Part shown: positions 17,079 to 26,043 of the stretch, one piece after another
Numbering within the stretch: position 1 is the first letter of the stretch
Layout: each line of letters begins with the position of its first letter
Source of the DNA: Haloglomus halophilum
Lineage (GTDB): Archaea; Halobacteriota; Halobacteria; Halobacteriales; Haloarculaceae
DNA: 64,000 bases
NCBI RefSeq assembly: GCF_024298885.1
Contig: NZ_CP101166.1
Location: 620,001-684,000, forward strand
Reading direction: 5' to 3'
The notes under the pieces: model-generated
What the model was told of the DNA's origin: nothing
The model's input: the letters and a program-made list of their open reading frames with translations, nothing else
Databases searched by the model: none
Translations under genes and position numbers: made by a program

Positions 17079-17128
17079 GGGCGGGACACCCGGAGCCCGC
17101 CACATAAGGGAGGTGCCTAGCCCCCGGG

Positions 17129-17818
17129 TCAGACGCCCAGTTCGTCCGCGAGGCCGTGGAAGTCACCTACCTCCAGATCCGGCTCCCCGTCGAAGTGGAC
17201 CCACGGCCCGTCGTCGCGGTTCACCCAGACGCCCTGCATCCCCGCGTGGCTCGCGCCCTGCACGTCGAACCAGCCCGCCGAGGTGTGCGCCATCCGCTCG
17301 ATGTCGGTCCCAGCGCGCTCGGCGGCGTGCTCGTACAGCGTCGCGTCGGGCTTGTACGTCTCCACCTCGTCGGCGCTGATGGTGTCCTCGACGTAGTCGC
17401 CGATGTCGGCCACCTGCACCATCGCGTCCAACATCGCCGGGTCGCCGTTCGAGACGATGTAGACCTCGTACTCGTCGGCGAGGCGGGCCATCCCGTCCTC
17501 GACGTCGGTGAACACGTCGAGGTCCATGTAGACCGCGAGAATCTCGTCGCGGATCCCCTCCGGAGCCTCGACCCCGAACGTCTCCAGCGCGTGGGTCAGC
17601 GCCTGCCGGTTGTACTCGTAGAAGGTGTCGTACGTGTCGAGGTGGTTGGCGACGAGCGTGTACATGATGGAGTGGGCCCGCCAGAGGTTCGAGAGCTGCT
17701 CGGTGGGCACGTCCTCGGGGAGGTGCTCGTCGAGCGCGGATTCGGCGGAATCGACGTCGACGACGGTGCTGTAGGAGTCGAAGGTCAGCGTCTCCACGCG
17801 GCCGGGGTCGAAGGACAT
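17129..17818 (-). CDS. HAD hydrolase, haloacid dehalogenase type II-like (copy A)
   Basis: 229 residues from ATG at 17818, with MSFDPGRVETLTFDSYSTVVDV at the start (Gly of FDSYGT replaced by Ser), YIVSNGDPAMLDAM as motif II and TYKPDATLYEHAAERAGT as motif III. It aligns with the downstream copy along its whole length, including the ending DFHGLADxLGV, so the pair arose by tandem duplication. The enzyme class is clear; the substrate is not. Confidence 0.85.
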   Translation of the reverse strand: MSFDPGRVETLTFDSYSTVVDVDSAESALDEHLPEDVPTEQLSNLWRAHSIMYTLVANHLDTYDTFYEYNRQALTHALETFGVEAPEGIRDEILAVYMDLDVFTDVEDGMARLADEYEVYIVSNGDPAMLDAMVQVADIGDYVEDTISADEVETYKPDATLYEHAAERAGTDIERMAHTSAGWFDVQGASHAGMQGVWVNRDDGPWVHFDGEPDLEVGDFHGLADELGV

Positions 17819-17873
17819 GGCTGGACCGTCGACCGGCGCCGAGTTAGTTCTCCGGGGCACGGACGACCTGCTG

Positions 17874-18140
17874 TCACCGCGTCTGTCGGTGCTCCATCGC
17901 CGTGACCGCGCCGCGGACGGCGACCCACGGCAGCAGGACCGGCGCCGTGAACAGGGCCACCGCGGCGACGCCCGCGCCGAGCGGGCCGGTCGTGGCCGTG
18001 ATGCCGACCGCGACCAGCGCGCCGACGAACGCCAGCGGCGCCAGGGCGACGAGCGCGAGCACCGTCAGGGCCGCTCTGCTCCGGTGTTTGCCGCTCGATA
18101 CCGTCGTCGTCCGATGGGAGGTTGGGTGTTCGGTTCGCAT
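17874..18140 (-). CDS. Small membrane protein with two transmembrane helices
   Basis: 88 residues: a charged N-terminus (MRTEHPTSHRTTTVSSGKHRSR), then two hydrophobic helices separated by TATTGPLG, and a short basic tail. No family is recognised. It lies between the HAD pair and the P450 gene, on the same strand as both. Confidence 0.5.
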   Translation of the reverse strand: MRTEHPTSHRTTTVSSGKHRSRAALTVLALVALAPLAFVGALVAVGITATTGPLGAGVAAVALFTAPVLLPWVAVRGAVTAMEHRQTR

Positions 18141-18281
18141 CTGTCTTCATCTGTATCGAGGACCCCCGGACGGATAATGGTAATCTGAATTACATTTCTG
18201 TATGCGAGCTTACTGGACCCTCCTTCTGTAAGGATACGTACACGAACCGAGCGGCGGGAGAACGATAGACGGGAGGAGGGC

Positions 18282-19742
18282 TCAGCGCTCGGTGATGAGG
18301 AACTCCTGGCCCTCCTTCATCCGGAGCGTCATCTGTGGCGAGAGCGGCGCGCCGTCGTGGTCGCCCTCCTCGCCGAGGTAGTAGAGCTCGTAGTCCTGGG
18401 CGATGGTCGCCAGCGAGAGTTTGGCTTCGAGCAGGGCGAACTGGCGGCCGATGCAGATGCGTGGGCCGCCGCCGAACGGCGCGTACGCGAAGTCGTGGAG
18501 GTTCTGCCGGAACTCGTCGGTCCACCGGTCCGGGTCGAAATCAGTAGGGTCGTCGAAGAACCGGGGGTCACGCTGGATGCGCCGGATGAGGACGCCGATA
18601 CGCTCACCCTCGGGGACGCGATAGCCGTCGAACTGCACGTCCTGGTCGGCGACACGGGGGAGCGCGTAGACGGGGGGGAACAGCCGGAGCGTCTCGGTGA
18701 CGACCTTGTCCGTGAACTCCAGCCGTCCCTCCTCGATGTCCTCGGCGGTCGGCGGGCCGTCCAGAGCGTCGACCTCCTGGTGGAACCGCTCGCGGATGTC
18801 GGGATGCTCGGCGAGCGCCCAGAGCGCGAACGTCAGCGACGTGGTCGTCGTGTCGTGGCCCGCGAAGATGATAGTCACCATCTGGTCGCGGAGGTCCTCG
18901 TCGGTGAACATCCCCGAGTCGGTCATCCCGGACTCGCGGAGGCCGACCAGCAGGCTCATCAGGTCGTCGGCCTCCGTCGGGTCCGCGGGCGGGTTCCGGG
19001 CGGCCTCGTCGAGCAGGCGGTCGGCCTCCTCCTGGAGCGTCTGCTTGCCCTGTCTGAACCGTCGGCGCGCGGGCGTCGGCATCCAGCGTGGAAGCGGGTA
19101 GGAGGTGGGCAGGAACCAGTCGTGCAGCGCCTCGGCACCCCGTCGGATCTTCTCGTCGCCGTCGAGTTCGAGCTCGCGCCCGAGGATGGCCGCGAACAGC
19201 ACGTCCAGCGTCAGGTCGGTCATCTCCGACTGGAGGTCGAGTTGCTGGCCACCCTCCCAGCGACCGACGCGGCGCTGGACCTGCTCGACCATCGTCTCGG
19301 CGTGGCCCATCACGCTCTCGCGGACGAACAGCGGCTGCAGGGTCTTGCGCTGCTGGGCCCACTCCTCACCCTCGACGGTGAGGAGGCCGTCGCCGAACGC
19401 GATGCCGAAGTCGTCGGACTTGCGGAACTTCTCGCGCTCGGTCAGCATGACACGCTTCATGTGGTCCGGATGGGTGACCTGCGTCAGGTCACCGAGGCCG
19501 GGGAGCCAGACGCGGTAGACATCACGGACGGCCGCGGCCCGGTCGCTGAACCCGATGGGGTCCTGCACCTGCCGGAGCGCGTGCAGCTTCGGGTTCCCGA
19601 GGTTCGGCGGGTAGGGCGCCAGCGGCAGGTCCGATACCTCCTCGTCGGCCGCCGCTCCTGCCGAGTCGTCCTCCTCGTCGCGGACTCCTCCCGACCCGAC
19701 GGTGTCGATGCTGCCGCCAGTCGGCCCGGTGTCTGAACTCAT
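18282..19742 (-). CDS. Cytochrome P450
   Basis: 486 residues from ATG at 19742. The I-helix oxygen-binding motif AGHDTTTTS, the K-helix ETLR, the PERF-like DPDRW, and the heme loop FGGGPRICIG with the Cys ligand near residue 430 are all intact. The first 50 residues are an acidic, low-complexity extension and not a membrane anchor, so the enzyme is likely cytoplasmic. No ferredoxin or reductase gene adjoins it. A small membrane protein and a wHTH regulator lie immediately upstream in the same direction. The substrate is unknown. Confidence 0.93.
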   Translation of the reverse strand: MSSDTGPTGGSIDTVGSGGVRDEEDDSAGAAADEEVSDLPLAPYPPNLGNPKLHALRQVQDPIGFSDRAAAVRDVYRVWLPGLGDLTQVTHPDHMKRVMLTEREKFRKSDDFGIAFGDGLLTVEGEEWAQQRKTLQPLFVRESVMGHAETMVEQVQRRVGRWEGGQQLDLQSEMTDLTLDVLFAAILGRELELDGDEKIRRGAEALHDWFLPTSYPLPRWMPTPARRRFRQGKQTLQEEADRLLDEAARNPPADPTEADDLMSLLVGLRESGMTDSGMFTDEDLRDQMVTIIFAGHDTTTTSLTFALWALAEHPDIRERFHQEVDALDGPPTAEDIEEGRLEFTDKVVTETLRLFPPVYALPRVADQDVQFDGYRVPEGERIGVLIRRIQRDPRFFDDPTDFDPDRWTDEFRQNLHDFAYAPFGGGPRICIGRQFALLEAKLSLATIAQDYELYYLGEEGDHDGAPLSPQMTLRMKEGQEFLITER

Positions 19743-19845
19743 AGCCGGCGGTTGCGTGGTGTGTGTTGATAAGTCTCGTGCCCCGGATACGGGCGGGGGT
19801 CTTATGTCGGGGGGCGATGCGTCCGGAGCGACCGGAACGGCGGCG

Positions 19846-20157
19846 TCAACCGAGCCGGGTGTAGACGGCGGTTCCGACCCGCATCGCAACCAGCGGGACG
19901 AACGCGAGCTGTGCCATCAGCAGCGTCCACGCCGTGACGACGACCGGGACGTTCTGTCCGTGGGAGACGGTGACGCCGATGGCGAGGCCGGCGACGGCCA
20001 CCACGAGCAGGGCGACGAGCAGGACACAGCCGAGGACGAGCAGGTCGACCAGCAGCGTCCGGATGCGCGAGCGCGCCGCCTGCCGGCGCTCCCGCCCCGC
20101 GATATCGACCGCCAGCGAGCGGGTGGCCGCCGACAGCCACCGTCGGAGGTCACGCAT
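19846..20157 (-). CDS. Small membrane protein downstream of the wHTH regulator
   Basis: 103 residues with two strong hydrophobic helices (LLVDLLVLGCVLLVALLVVAV and VVVTAWTLLMAQLAFVPLVA) after a basic N-terminal segment (RDLRRWLSAATRSLAVDIAGRERRQAARSR). Its start overlaps the 3' end of the wHTH gene by eight bases, so the two are probably co-translated. A sensor or membrane-stress role is possible, but nothing in the sequence proves it. Confidence 0.6.
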   Translation of the reverse strand: MRDLRRWLSAATRSLAVDIAGRERRQAARSRIRTLLVDLLVLGCVLLVALLVVAVAGLAIGVTVSHGQNVPVVVTAWTLLMAQLAFVPLVAMRVGTAVYTRLG

Positions 20158-21145
20158 CCTGCGTCCCGAGCGGCTCCTCGGTGTCGCCGGCCTCGGTCGG
20201 TGTCGTCGCCTCCGTCGCCGCGTCGCCCGTCCGTGCCCGCCGCTCGGTGTGCTGGACGGCGATGTCGTCGTCGACGGTGACCCGGAGCTCCTCGTCGCCC
20301 AGCGGCACCGTCACCCGGAGCCGCCACGGGTCCCGCGAGAGGATCTCCAGATGCCGGTCGCTGATGCACCACTCCAGCGTCCAGAAGCGGACCGTGTTCA
20401 GGTCGATACCGTGGTCCCGATAGAAGGAGACGATCTCGGCGTCGTCCAGGAGCGTCAGCCCGACGGAGGAGACGATATGATTGTTGCACCGCTCGCACTC
20501 GTGGACGACGAACAGGTCCTGCTCGGCGATGGGTTTCACCTTGTCCGGCGGGAGGTCCTCGGGCTCGAGGATCTCAGTCCGCACGCGCCCGTTGCAGTCC
20601 GGGCAGACCCCGTCGGCGGTGAGGCAGGCAAGGTGTCGGGCCCGCTGGTTGAACGCCGACAGCACCTCGTCCCGGGAGCGGTCCTCCAGCCCTCCGGGCG
20701 GGAACGGGTAGGTGCCGTGTGGACGCTGGCACTCCGCGCACATGATGAGGAACGCCTCGTCACGGTACGAGGCCTGCAGACCGCCGCTACAGGCGACACA
20801 CTCGCCCTCGACCGGGAACGGCTCCAGTTCGGGGTCCTGGTTGTACGTCCCCGCCAGCACCGCACGGACGATGGCCTTCCCCGCCTGGCGGAACTCGTAG
20901 CCGTCGTCGGTCTTGCGGACGAACTGGCCCCGCAGTTTGGAGAGGTGGTAGTTGAACTGTGCCGAATCGCGCATCCCCACCGACCGCCGCAGCTCCGAGA
21001 ACGCCGCGGGCCGGTCGGCCGCCCACAGCGCCTCCAGGATATGCAGGCGCGTCTCGTTGCCGACGATGGCGAACGCGTCCGCCGGCGGGAGACACTCCTC
21101 GCACTGGAGGATGGAATCCTCGCTCGCGCTGGCGTCGTCGCTCAT
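20150..21145 (-). CDS. ArsR-like winged-helix regulator with zinc-ribbon domains
   Basis: 331 residues. The N-terminal winged helix (about residues 20-95) has FAIVGNETRLHILEALW and the recognition region MRDSAQFNYHLSKL, as in archaeal ArsR-type proteins. The middle holds several Cys pairs: CVACSGG, CAECQRP, CPDCNGR and CERCNN, enough for two zinc ribbons. The C-terminus is acidic and disordered. This domain layout is common in haloarchaea. It may regulate the co-oriented membrane protein and P450 genes downstream; that is inference. Confidence 0.8.
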   Translation of the reverse strand: MSDDASASEDSILQCEECLPPADAFAIVGNETRLHILEALWAADRPAAFSELRRSVGMRDSAQFNYHLSKLRGQFVRKTDDGYEFRQAGKAIVRAVLAGTYNQDPELEPFPVEGECVACSGGLQASYRDEAFLIMCAECQRPHGTYPFPPGGLEDRSRDEVLSAFNQRARHLACLTADGVCPDCNGRVRTEILEPEDLPPDKVKPIAEQDLFVVHECERCNNHIVSSVGLTLLDDAEIVSFYRDHGIDLNTVRFWTLEWCISDRHLEILSRDPWRLRVTVPLGDEELRVTVDDDIAVQHTERRARTGDAATEATTPTEAGDTEEPLGTQDA

Positions 21146-21332
21146 GTGTGTGCCGTCGTCCCGTACCGGCTAAAGCGTTGGCTGAAGCGGGTTTCTGTAA
21201 GGGAGCCGAGACGAGCGCCCGAGGGGCCACGGCGGGCGAGACAGCAGCGAGCGGTCGAGCCGACCCGACTGGCGTGACGCCCCACTTCGGTAGCCTTATA
21301 CGCCGCAGGGGATGATAACCGGTATATTACTG

Positions 21333-22562
21333 ATGTCGAACACACACCGACAACCGGAGGTGAACATCGGACTGGTCGGCCACGTCGACCACGGGAAGAC
21401 GACCCTGGTGCAGGCGCTCTCGGGGGAGTGGACCGACCAGCACTCCGAGGAGATGAAACGCGGCATCTCCATCCGCCTCGGGTACGCTGACGCCACCTTC
21501 CGCCGGCGGCCGGGCGCCGACCCGCCCGAGTGCTACACTGTAGCAGAGGAGGTCGACGGCGAGGAGACGGAGGTCGTGCGGACGGTGTCGTTCGTCGACG
21601 CCCCCGGCCACGAGACGCTGATGGCGACGATGCTGTCGGGCGCATCCATCATGGACGGCGCCGTGCTGGTCATCGGCGCGAACGAGCCGGTGCCCCAGGC
21701 CCAGACCCAGGAGCACCTGATGGCGCTGGACATCATCGGCATCGACAACATCGTCATCGCCCAGAACAAGATCGACCTGGTCCGCGACCGCGAGGCCGCC
21801 CTCGAGAACAGGGAGCAGATCGAGAACTTCATCGAGGGGACCGTCGCCGAGGGCGCCCCCATCGTCCCCGTCTCCGCACAGCAGGAGGTCAACATCGACG
21901 TCCTCATCGACGCCATCGAGGAGGAGATTCCGACGCCCGAGCGCGACGCCGACGCCGACGCACGGCTGCAGGTCGCGCGCTCGTTCGACATCAACCGCCC
22001 CGGCACGGACGCCGGCGGGCTGATGGGCGGTGTCATCGGCGGCTCGCTCTCGCAGGGTCGCCTCCACGTCGACGACGAGATGGAGATCCGCCCGGGCCGC
22101 GAGGTCGAGGAGGGCGGCCAGTCTGAGTACCGCCCCGTCGAGACCACCGTCCGGTCGCTGCAGGCCGGCGGCGAGTCCGCCGACGAGGCCACGCCGGGTG
22201 GCCTCATCGGCGTCGGCACGGGACTGGACCCCTCGTTCACGAAGGGCGACGCGCTGGCCGGGCAGGTCGCCGGGCCGCCGGGCTCGCTCCCGCCGACGCG
22301 GGACTCGTTCGTGATGGACGTGGACCTGCTCGAACGGGTCGTCGGCGAGGACGCCGAGGAGATCGAGCCCATCTCGACGGGCGAACCCCTCATGCTCACC
22401 GTCGGGACCGCCACGACCGTCGGCTCCGTCACCAGCGCCCGCGACGAGGAGTGCGAGGTCGCGCTCAAGCGGCCCGTCTGCGCCCAGGAGGGCGCGAAGA
22501 TCGCCATCAATCGCCGTGTCGGCTCGCGCTGGCGGCTCATCGGCGTGGGGACGCTGCGATAG
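21333..22562 (+). CDS. eif2g: Translation initiation factor aIF2 subunit gamma
   Basis: 409 residues from ATG at 21333 ([20 protein letters not shown]). GTPase motifs are present: GHVDHGKT (residues 16-23), the DAPGHE G3 box, and AQNKIDLV as the G4 box. Domains II and III follow. With alpha and beta subunits it delivers initiator Met-tRNA to the ribosome. A TATA-like ccttatacg at 21292-21300 lies about 35 bases upstream. It leads an operon with the PIN, Rpo7, Spt4 and DUF359 genes, the usual archaeal order. Confidence 0.97.
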   Translation: MSNTHRQPEVNIGLVGHVDHGKTTLVQALSGEWTDQHSEEMKRGISIRLGYADATFRRRPGADPPECYTVAEEVDGEETEVVRTVSFVDAPGHETLMATMLSGASIMDGAVLVIGANEPVPQAQTQEHLMALDIIGIDNIVIAQNKIDLVRDREAALENREQIENFIEGTVAEGAPIVPVSAQQEVNIDVLIDAIEEEIPTPERDADADARLQVARSFDINRPGTDAGGLMGGVIGGSLSQGRLHVDDEMEIRPGREVEEGGQSEYRPVETTVRSLQAGGESADEATPGGLIGVGTGLDPSFTKGDALAGQVAGPPGSLPPTRDSFVMDVDLLERVVGEDAEEIEPISTGEPLMLTVGTATTVGSVTSARDEECEVALKRPVCAQEGAKIAINRRVGSRWRLIGVGTLR

Positions 22563-22563
22563 G

Positions 22564-22959
22564 ATGACCTCGGTCCTGCTCGACACCAACGCGCTCATGA
22601 TGCCCGTCGAGTGCGACGTGCGCGTCTTCGAGGAACTCGACCGGGTGCTGGAGGACCCGGAGCCGGTCGTCCCGGCCGCGTGCGTCGCGGAGCTGGAGAA
22701 GCTCAGCGAGGGGCAGGGCGAGGAGGCCGTCGCCGCGAGCGTCGGCCGCGACCTCGCCGACCGGTGCGAGCAGGTCGCCCACACCGAGCAGTACGCCGAC
22801 GACGCCGTCGTCGAGATCGCGACCCGCGACCCCGGCGAGGGAGCCACCGTCGACTGTGTCGCCACGAACGACGCCGAGCTGCGCGACCGCCTGCTGGCCC
22901 GCGACGTACCCGTAATCGGTTTACGCGGGCGAAACGAACTCGCGCTCACTCAGCCGTAA
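22564..22959 (+). CDS. PIN-domain protein (FCF1/VapC9-like)
   Basis: 131 residues. The PIN fold acidic residues are visible: LLDTNALMMP near the start, the Glu of ELEKL, and DCVATNDAELRDRL near the end. The ATG follows the aIF2 gamma stop by a single base. This gene neighbours aIF2 gamma in many archaea and is thought to be an RNase acting in rRNA processing. No antitoxin gene accompanies it, so a toxin role is unlikely. Confidence 0.85.
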   Translation: MTSVLLDTNALMMPVECDVRVFEELDRVLEDPEPVVPAACVAELEKLSEGQGEEAVAASVGRDLADRCEQVAHTEQYADDAVVEIATRDPGEGATVDCVATNDAELRDRLLARDVPVIGLRGRNELALTQP

Positions 22960-23019
22960 CTCGCCGTCTCCCGGACCGCACACGAGAACACCACACCCGG
23001 ACCACACACGATACAACCA

Positions 23020-23595
23020 ATGTACAAACGCGTTCGACTCAAGGACACCGTCGAGGTGCCGCCCAAGCACCTGGCGGACGTCTCCCCCGACCTGGTGAAA
23101 CGACTCCTGCAGGACAAACTGGAGGGCCGGATGGACGAGGACGTCGGCTCCGTCGTGAGCGTCATCGATATCCACGACATCGGCACCGGCGCCGTCCTCC
23201 CCAACCGCCCCGGCGTCTACTACGAGGCCGAGTTCGACGCTCTCACGTTCGACCCCGAGATGCAGGAGGTCGTCGACGGCGAGGTCGTCGAGGTCGTCAA
23301 CTTCGGCGCCTTCGTCGGTATCGGCCCCGTCGACGGGCTGCTCCACGTCTCGCAGATCGACGACGAGTACCTCGCCTACGACGAGGAGAACCAGCAGCTC
23401 GCCTCGCGCGACTCCAGCCGCGTCCTCTCGGTGGGTGACTCCGTGCGGGCACGCATCGTCACCAAGAGCATCGACGAGCGGAATCCACGCGACTCGAAGA
23501 TCGGCCTGACGGCCAAGCAGCCCGGTCTCGGCAAGCACGAGTGGCTCGAGCAGGACCGCAAGCGCCGGGCCCAGCAGGGCCAGGCGGGTGATTAG
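23020..23595 (+). CDS. rpo7: DNA-directed RNA polymerase subunit Rpo7 (RpoE')
   Basis: 191 residues. Start MYKRVRLKDTVEVPPKHLAD is the Rpo7 N-terminal (RPB7-like) domain; the C-terminal half is an S1/OB domain (VVEVVNFGAFVGIGPVDGLLHVSQI). It forms the polymerase stalk with Rpo4 and binds nascent RNA. It lies 60 bases after the PIN gene and abuts spt4. Confidence 0.97.
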   Translation: MYKRVRLKDTVEVPPKHLADVSPDLVKRLLQDKLEGRMDEDVGSVVSVIDIHDIGTGAVLPNRPGVYYEAEFDALTFDPEMQEVVDGEVVEVVNFGAFVGIGPVDGLLHVSQIDDEYLAYDEENQQLASRDSSRVLSVGDSVRARIVTKSIDERNPRDSKIGLTAKQPGLGKHEWLEQDRKRRAQQGQAGD

Positions 23596-23793
23596 ATGGC
23601 CGACCGACTCGTCTGCCGCGAGTGCCACCGCGTGCTCGAGACGGACGACGGGGAGCAGTGCCCCGCCTGCGGCTCGACCTCCGTCACGGAGGACTGGGCC
23701 GGCTACGTCATCATCGCCCACCCCGAGGAGTCACGGATCGCCGAGGAGATGGACGTGACCGAGCCGGGCAAGTACGCCCTCAAGGTCCGATAA
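23596..23793 (+). CDS. spt4: Transcription elongation factor Spt4 (RpoE'')
   Basis: 65 residues. The four-cysteine zinc site is CRECHRVL and CPACGS; the remainder (WAGYVIIAHPEESRIAEEM) packs against Spt5. The Spt4/5 complex closes the polymerase clamp to aid processivity. The ATG follows the rpo7 TAG directly, and its own stop overlaps the next start (TAATG). Confidence 0.96.
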   Translation: MADRLVCRECHRVLETDDGEQCPACGSTSVTEDWAGYVIIAHPEESRIAEEMDVTEPGKYALKVR

Positions 23794-24410
23794 TGGCCGA
23801 CGCCGGGGATGCGAACGGCGCCGACGACGACTCCCCGGACCCCGGCCAGCCCCGGGTCGTCCTCTCGCTGCCCGACTCGATGCGTCACGAGCTGAAGGAC
23901 CCGCTCGGCCCCATCTACACCGACGCCGACGAACTGCTGGGCCGGTCGGGAAGCCCGCTCATCGCCGTCGGTGACATCGTCACCTACCATCTCCTGCTGG
24001 GCCACACCCGCCCGGCCATCGCGCTGGTCGACGGGAAGACGAAGCGGGAAGCCGTCACCGCGGAGGTCCGGGACGCCATCGACACGGGTGCGTTCGACCA
24101 CCACGTCCGGGTCCGGAACCCGGCCGCGACGCTCACCGTGGGGCTCCTCGAGGAACTCCGGGCCGCGCTCGACCGCGCGACCGCCGGCGAGGGCCAGTCG
24201 ACGGTCATCGAGGTGACGGAGGGCGAGGAGGACCTCGCCGCGCTCCCGGCGCTCGCCGTGGCGCCGGACGACGCGGGCGTCGTCTACGGCCAGCCCGACG
24301 AGGGGATGGTCCTCGCGACCGTGGACGACGAGGCCCGTGCCGGCGTCTGGGACCTCCTCGAACGGATGGACGGCGACATCGAGCAGGTCCGTGACCTGCT
24401 CGGGGCGTAA
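23793..24410 (+). CDS. GTP-dependent dephospho-CoA kinase (DUF359)
   Basis: 205 residues from ATG at 23793, which overlaps the spt4 stop by one base. An acidic leader of about 20 residues precedes the domain: LPDSMRHELKDPLGPIYTDADELL, IAVGDIVTYHLL, and IALVDGKTKREAV. The family phosphorylates dephospho-CoA to CoA in archaea using GTP. Genes of this family commonly follow spt4, which supports the call. Confidence 0.85.
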   Translation: MADAGDANGADDDSPDPGQPRVVLSLPDSMRHELKDPLGPIYTDADELLGRSGSPLIAVGDIVTYHLLLGHTRPAIALVDGKTKREAVTAEVRDAIDTGAFDHHVRVRNPAATLTVGLLEELRAALDRATAGEGQSTVIEVTEGEEDLAALPALAVAPDDAGVVYGQPDEGMVLATVDDEARAGVWDLLERMDGDIEQVRDLLGA

Positions 24411-24462
24411 CGCGGCGCGTGCGACACCGCGAGAGACGCCCTGGAATCCTCCCGAGACCCGG

Positions 24463-25056
24463 TTACTGTCGCGTCTGGTAGTAGTCCTCCTTCAACCACG
24501 CCAGTCCGGCGCCGGCATCCTTCGCAGCCGCCTCGAGCCGGCGCGTCAGGAGTTCGAACGCCTCCGAGTCCGAGACCCCCGTCGTCTGTCGCGCCGTCCG
24601 GAGCACGTCCCGTCGGCGCTCCAGCGAGTGGTACTCACGGACCGCCTTCCCCGCCTTGCGGAGCCGGAGCATCCGGTCGATGACGCTGAGCACCACGTCC
24701 TTCGTGACGGGTTTGGTGATGTAGTCGTCGAACGGGAGGCTGACGATGTCCGGCCCGGGGTCCACCGCGGTCAGCATGACGACGCGGGCGTCGTAACCCC
24801 GTTCTTTCATCTCCAGGAGGAACTCGTCACCGCCCATCCGGGGCATCCGACGGTCGAGGAGCACCACGTCCACGTCCTCGGTGATGACATCCAGCGCCTC
24901 CTGGCCGTCGTAGGCGACGAGGGTCTCGTGGCGCTCGCCGACCCAGGTCGAGAGGATCTCGGTCATCGCCGCCTCATCGTCGACGATGAGGACGGTCGCT
25001 CCCGGAGAGGAGACGGCGCCGGACGTGGGAGAAGACTCGGTGTTGCTGTCGGACAT
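24463..25056 (-). CDS. Response regulator with HalX domain
   Basis: 197 residues. The receiver domain occupies about residues 20-135 with the acidic pair VDDE, the phosphorylatable Asp in VVLLDRRMP (about residue 68) and the Lys of ITKPV. The C-terminal HalX helical domain (RLRKAGKAVREYHSLERRRDVLRTA) is specific to haloarchaea. There is no DNA-binding domain and no histidine kinase next door. It is transcribed convergently with the DUF359 kinase gene. Confidence 0.9.
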   Translation of the reverse strand: MSDSNTESSPTSGAVSSPGATVLIVDDEAAMTEILSTWVGERHETLVAYDGQEALDVITEDVDVVLLDRRMPRMGGDEFLLEMKERGYDARVVMLTAVDPGPDIVSLPFDDYITKPVTKDVVLSVIDRMLRLRKAGKAVREYHSLERRRDVLRTARQTTGVSDSEAFELLTRRLEAAAKDAGAGLAWLKEDYYQTRQ

Positions 25057-25192
25057 AACACTGTTACGGTTCCAGACAACCTTAATTTAGCGGTCACCAG
25101 GATATAGAGTATCACCCGCGCCGGCACGGCCCCGCGACGACCTCCGACGACGCCGAGGGACTGATACACCCGGCCACCCTACGGGCGCGTGA

Positions 25193-25540
25193 ATGATCTC
25201 CATCGCCGACGTGGTCGGCCTGCTCGTCATCCTCGGGGTGAACTCGGCGGCGGCCGCCCTGCTGACCCGATTCTTCCGGGTCCGGCTCAACACCCGCTGG
25301 GGCGCGGCACTGTACGCCGTCCTGCTGGGAACGTTGGTCCTGACGGTCCTCACCATCGTCCTCGGAGGCGTGGGGCTCGGCCCGGACCTGGGCAACCCGG
25401 CCGCGGTCATGGGCCTGACGGTGGTCCTCCCGCTGGCGACCGGCATCGCCTTCGACTACTTCTGGATGCCCGCACCCGACGACGTGGACCTGCCCGCCGA
25501 GTACCGGGAGCGTTCGAGTCGGAACCGACGGGAGCTGTAG
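25193..25540 (+). CDS. Membrane protein with three predicted helices
   Basis: 115 residues. Helices at about residues 5-25, 40-62 and 72-92; a short acidic/basic tail follows. The loop FFRVRLNTRWGAALYAVLLG is typical of a small haloarchaeal protein family seen in many genomes. Function is unknown. A 500-base non-coding stretch follows. Confidence 0.6.
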   Translation: MISIADVVGLLVILGVNSAAAALLTRFFRVRLNTRWGAALYAVLLGTLVLTVLTIVLGGVGLGPDLGNPAAVMGLTVVLPLATGIAFDYFWMPAPDDVDLPAEYRERSSRNRREL

Positions 25541-25702
25541 GGAGTGTAGTTGGAGCGGGATGCAGAGCTCTCCGTCGTGAATAGAACCGTGTTGGAAGCC
25601 CCTGGCCGCTTCCATTCCCACCCGAGATTACTCGTCTCACGGAGCGTCCGCACCGAGCCAGCACGGTGCGAAGCGACCCTGGAGCGCTGCATCGGGCGGG
25701 AC

Positions 25703-25815
25703 TGAAAGGGGCCGCGGGCTGAGCGGTCCCCCGGCGACGTAAGCACCGCAGGGTGAGCGAAGCGAACCCGAGGAGCGCAGCGAGCCGCGGGACCCTCAGC
25801 CCGCGGGGGCTTTCA
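25703..25815. repeat. Palindromic intergenic element with 20-bp imperfect inverted ends
   Basis: The left end, gaaaggggccgcgggctgag, is an inverted match to the right end, ctcagcccgcgggggctttc, differing at about three central positions. The interior has short purine-rich repeats such as gcgaagcgaa and gcgcagcgag. It could form a cruciform or a long RNA hairpin. It resembles a miniature inverted-repeat element or a structured RNA and contains no frame. Confidence 0.6.
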
Positions 25816-25826
25816 ACAGAGTCCGG

Positions 25827-25934
25827 TCAGCGCTGTCGGCTCGACTCCCACCAGAGCAGACCAGTAACCACGCACGACCAGCCTACCGACAGGGCTACAG
25901 CCCCACGGTTACCGGCGACATAGAACTTCAGCAC
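25827..25934 (-). CDS. Candidate small membrane protein (35 residues)
   Basis: A GTG-started frame reads MLKFYVAGNRGAVALSVGW and continues through one transmembrane helix to LLWWESSRQR. Its composition is sensible, with positive residues at both ends. An AT-rich TATA-like atattaat lies about 30 bases upstream, fitting a leaderless mRNA. Third-position G+C is lower than in neighbours. Support is limited to these features. Confidence 0.35.
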   Translation of the reverse strand: MLKFYVAGNRGAVALSVGWSCVVTGLLWWESSRQR

Positions 25935-26043
25935 ACCACAATAACCAATTATATCTCGTAATTAATATCTATCTGTGCCCATAATATATGAATAGGGACC
26001 ATTAGAAATAAAATCCCCAGAGAATACGAACTACGTCTCGCTG

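Larger units (their letters stand above)
25541..26043. other. Stretch with little coding signal; palindromic element and AT-rich patch
   Basis: About 500 bases. 25703-25814 is a palindromic element. 25920-26030 is the most AT-rich sequence of the window and may be a promoter region. One 35-codon candidate gene (25827-25934, minus) is listed separately. Nothing else coding is visible. Confidence 0.6.

Noticed and set aside
22564..22959. PIN protein as toxin of a toxin-antitoxin pair
   Set aside because: No antitoxin gene is adjacent and its place between aIF2 gamma and Rpo7 is a conserved housekeeping arrangement.
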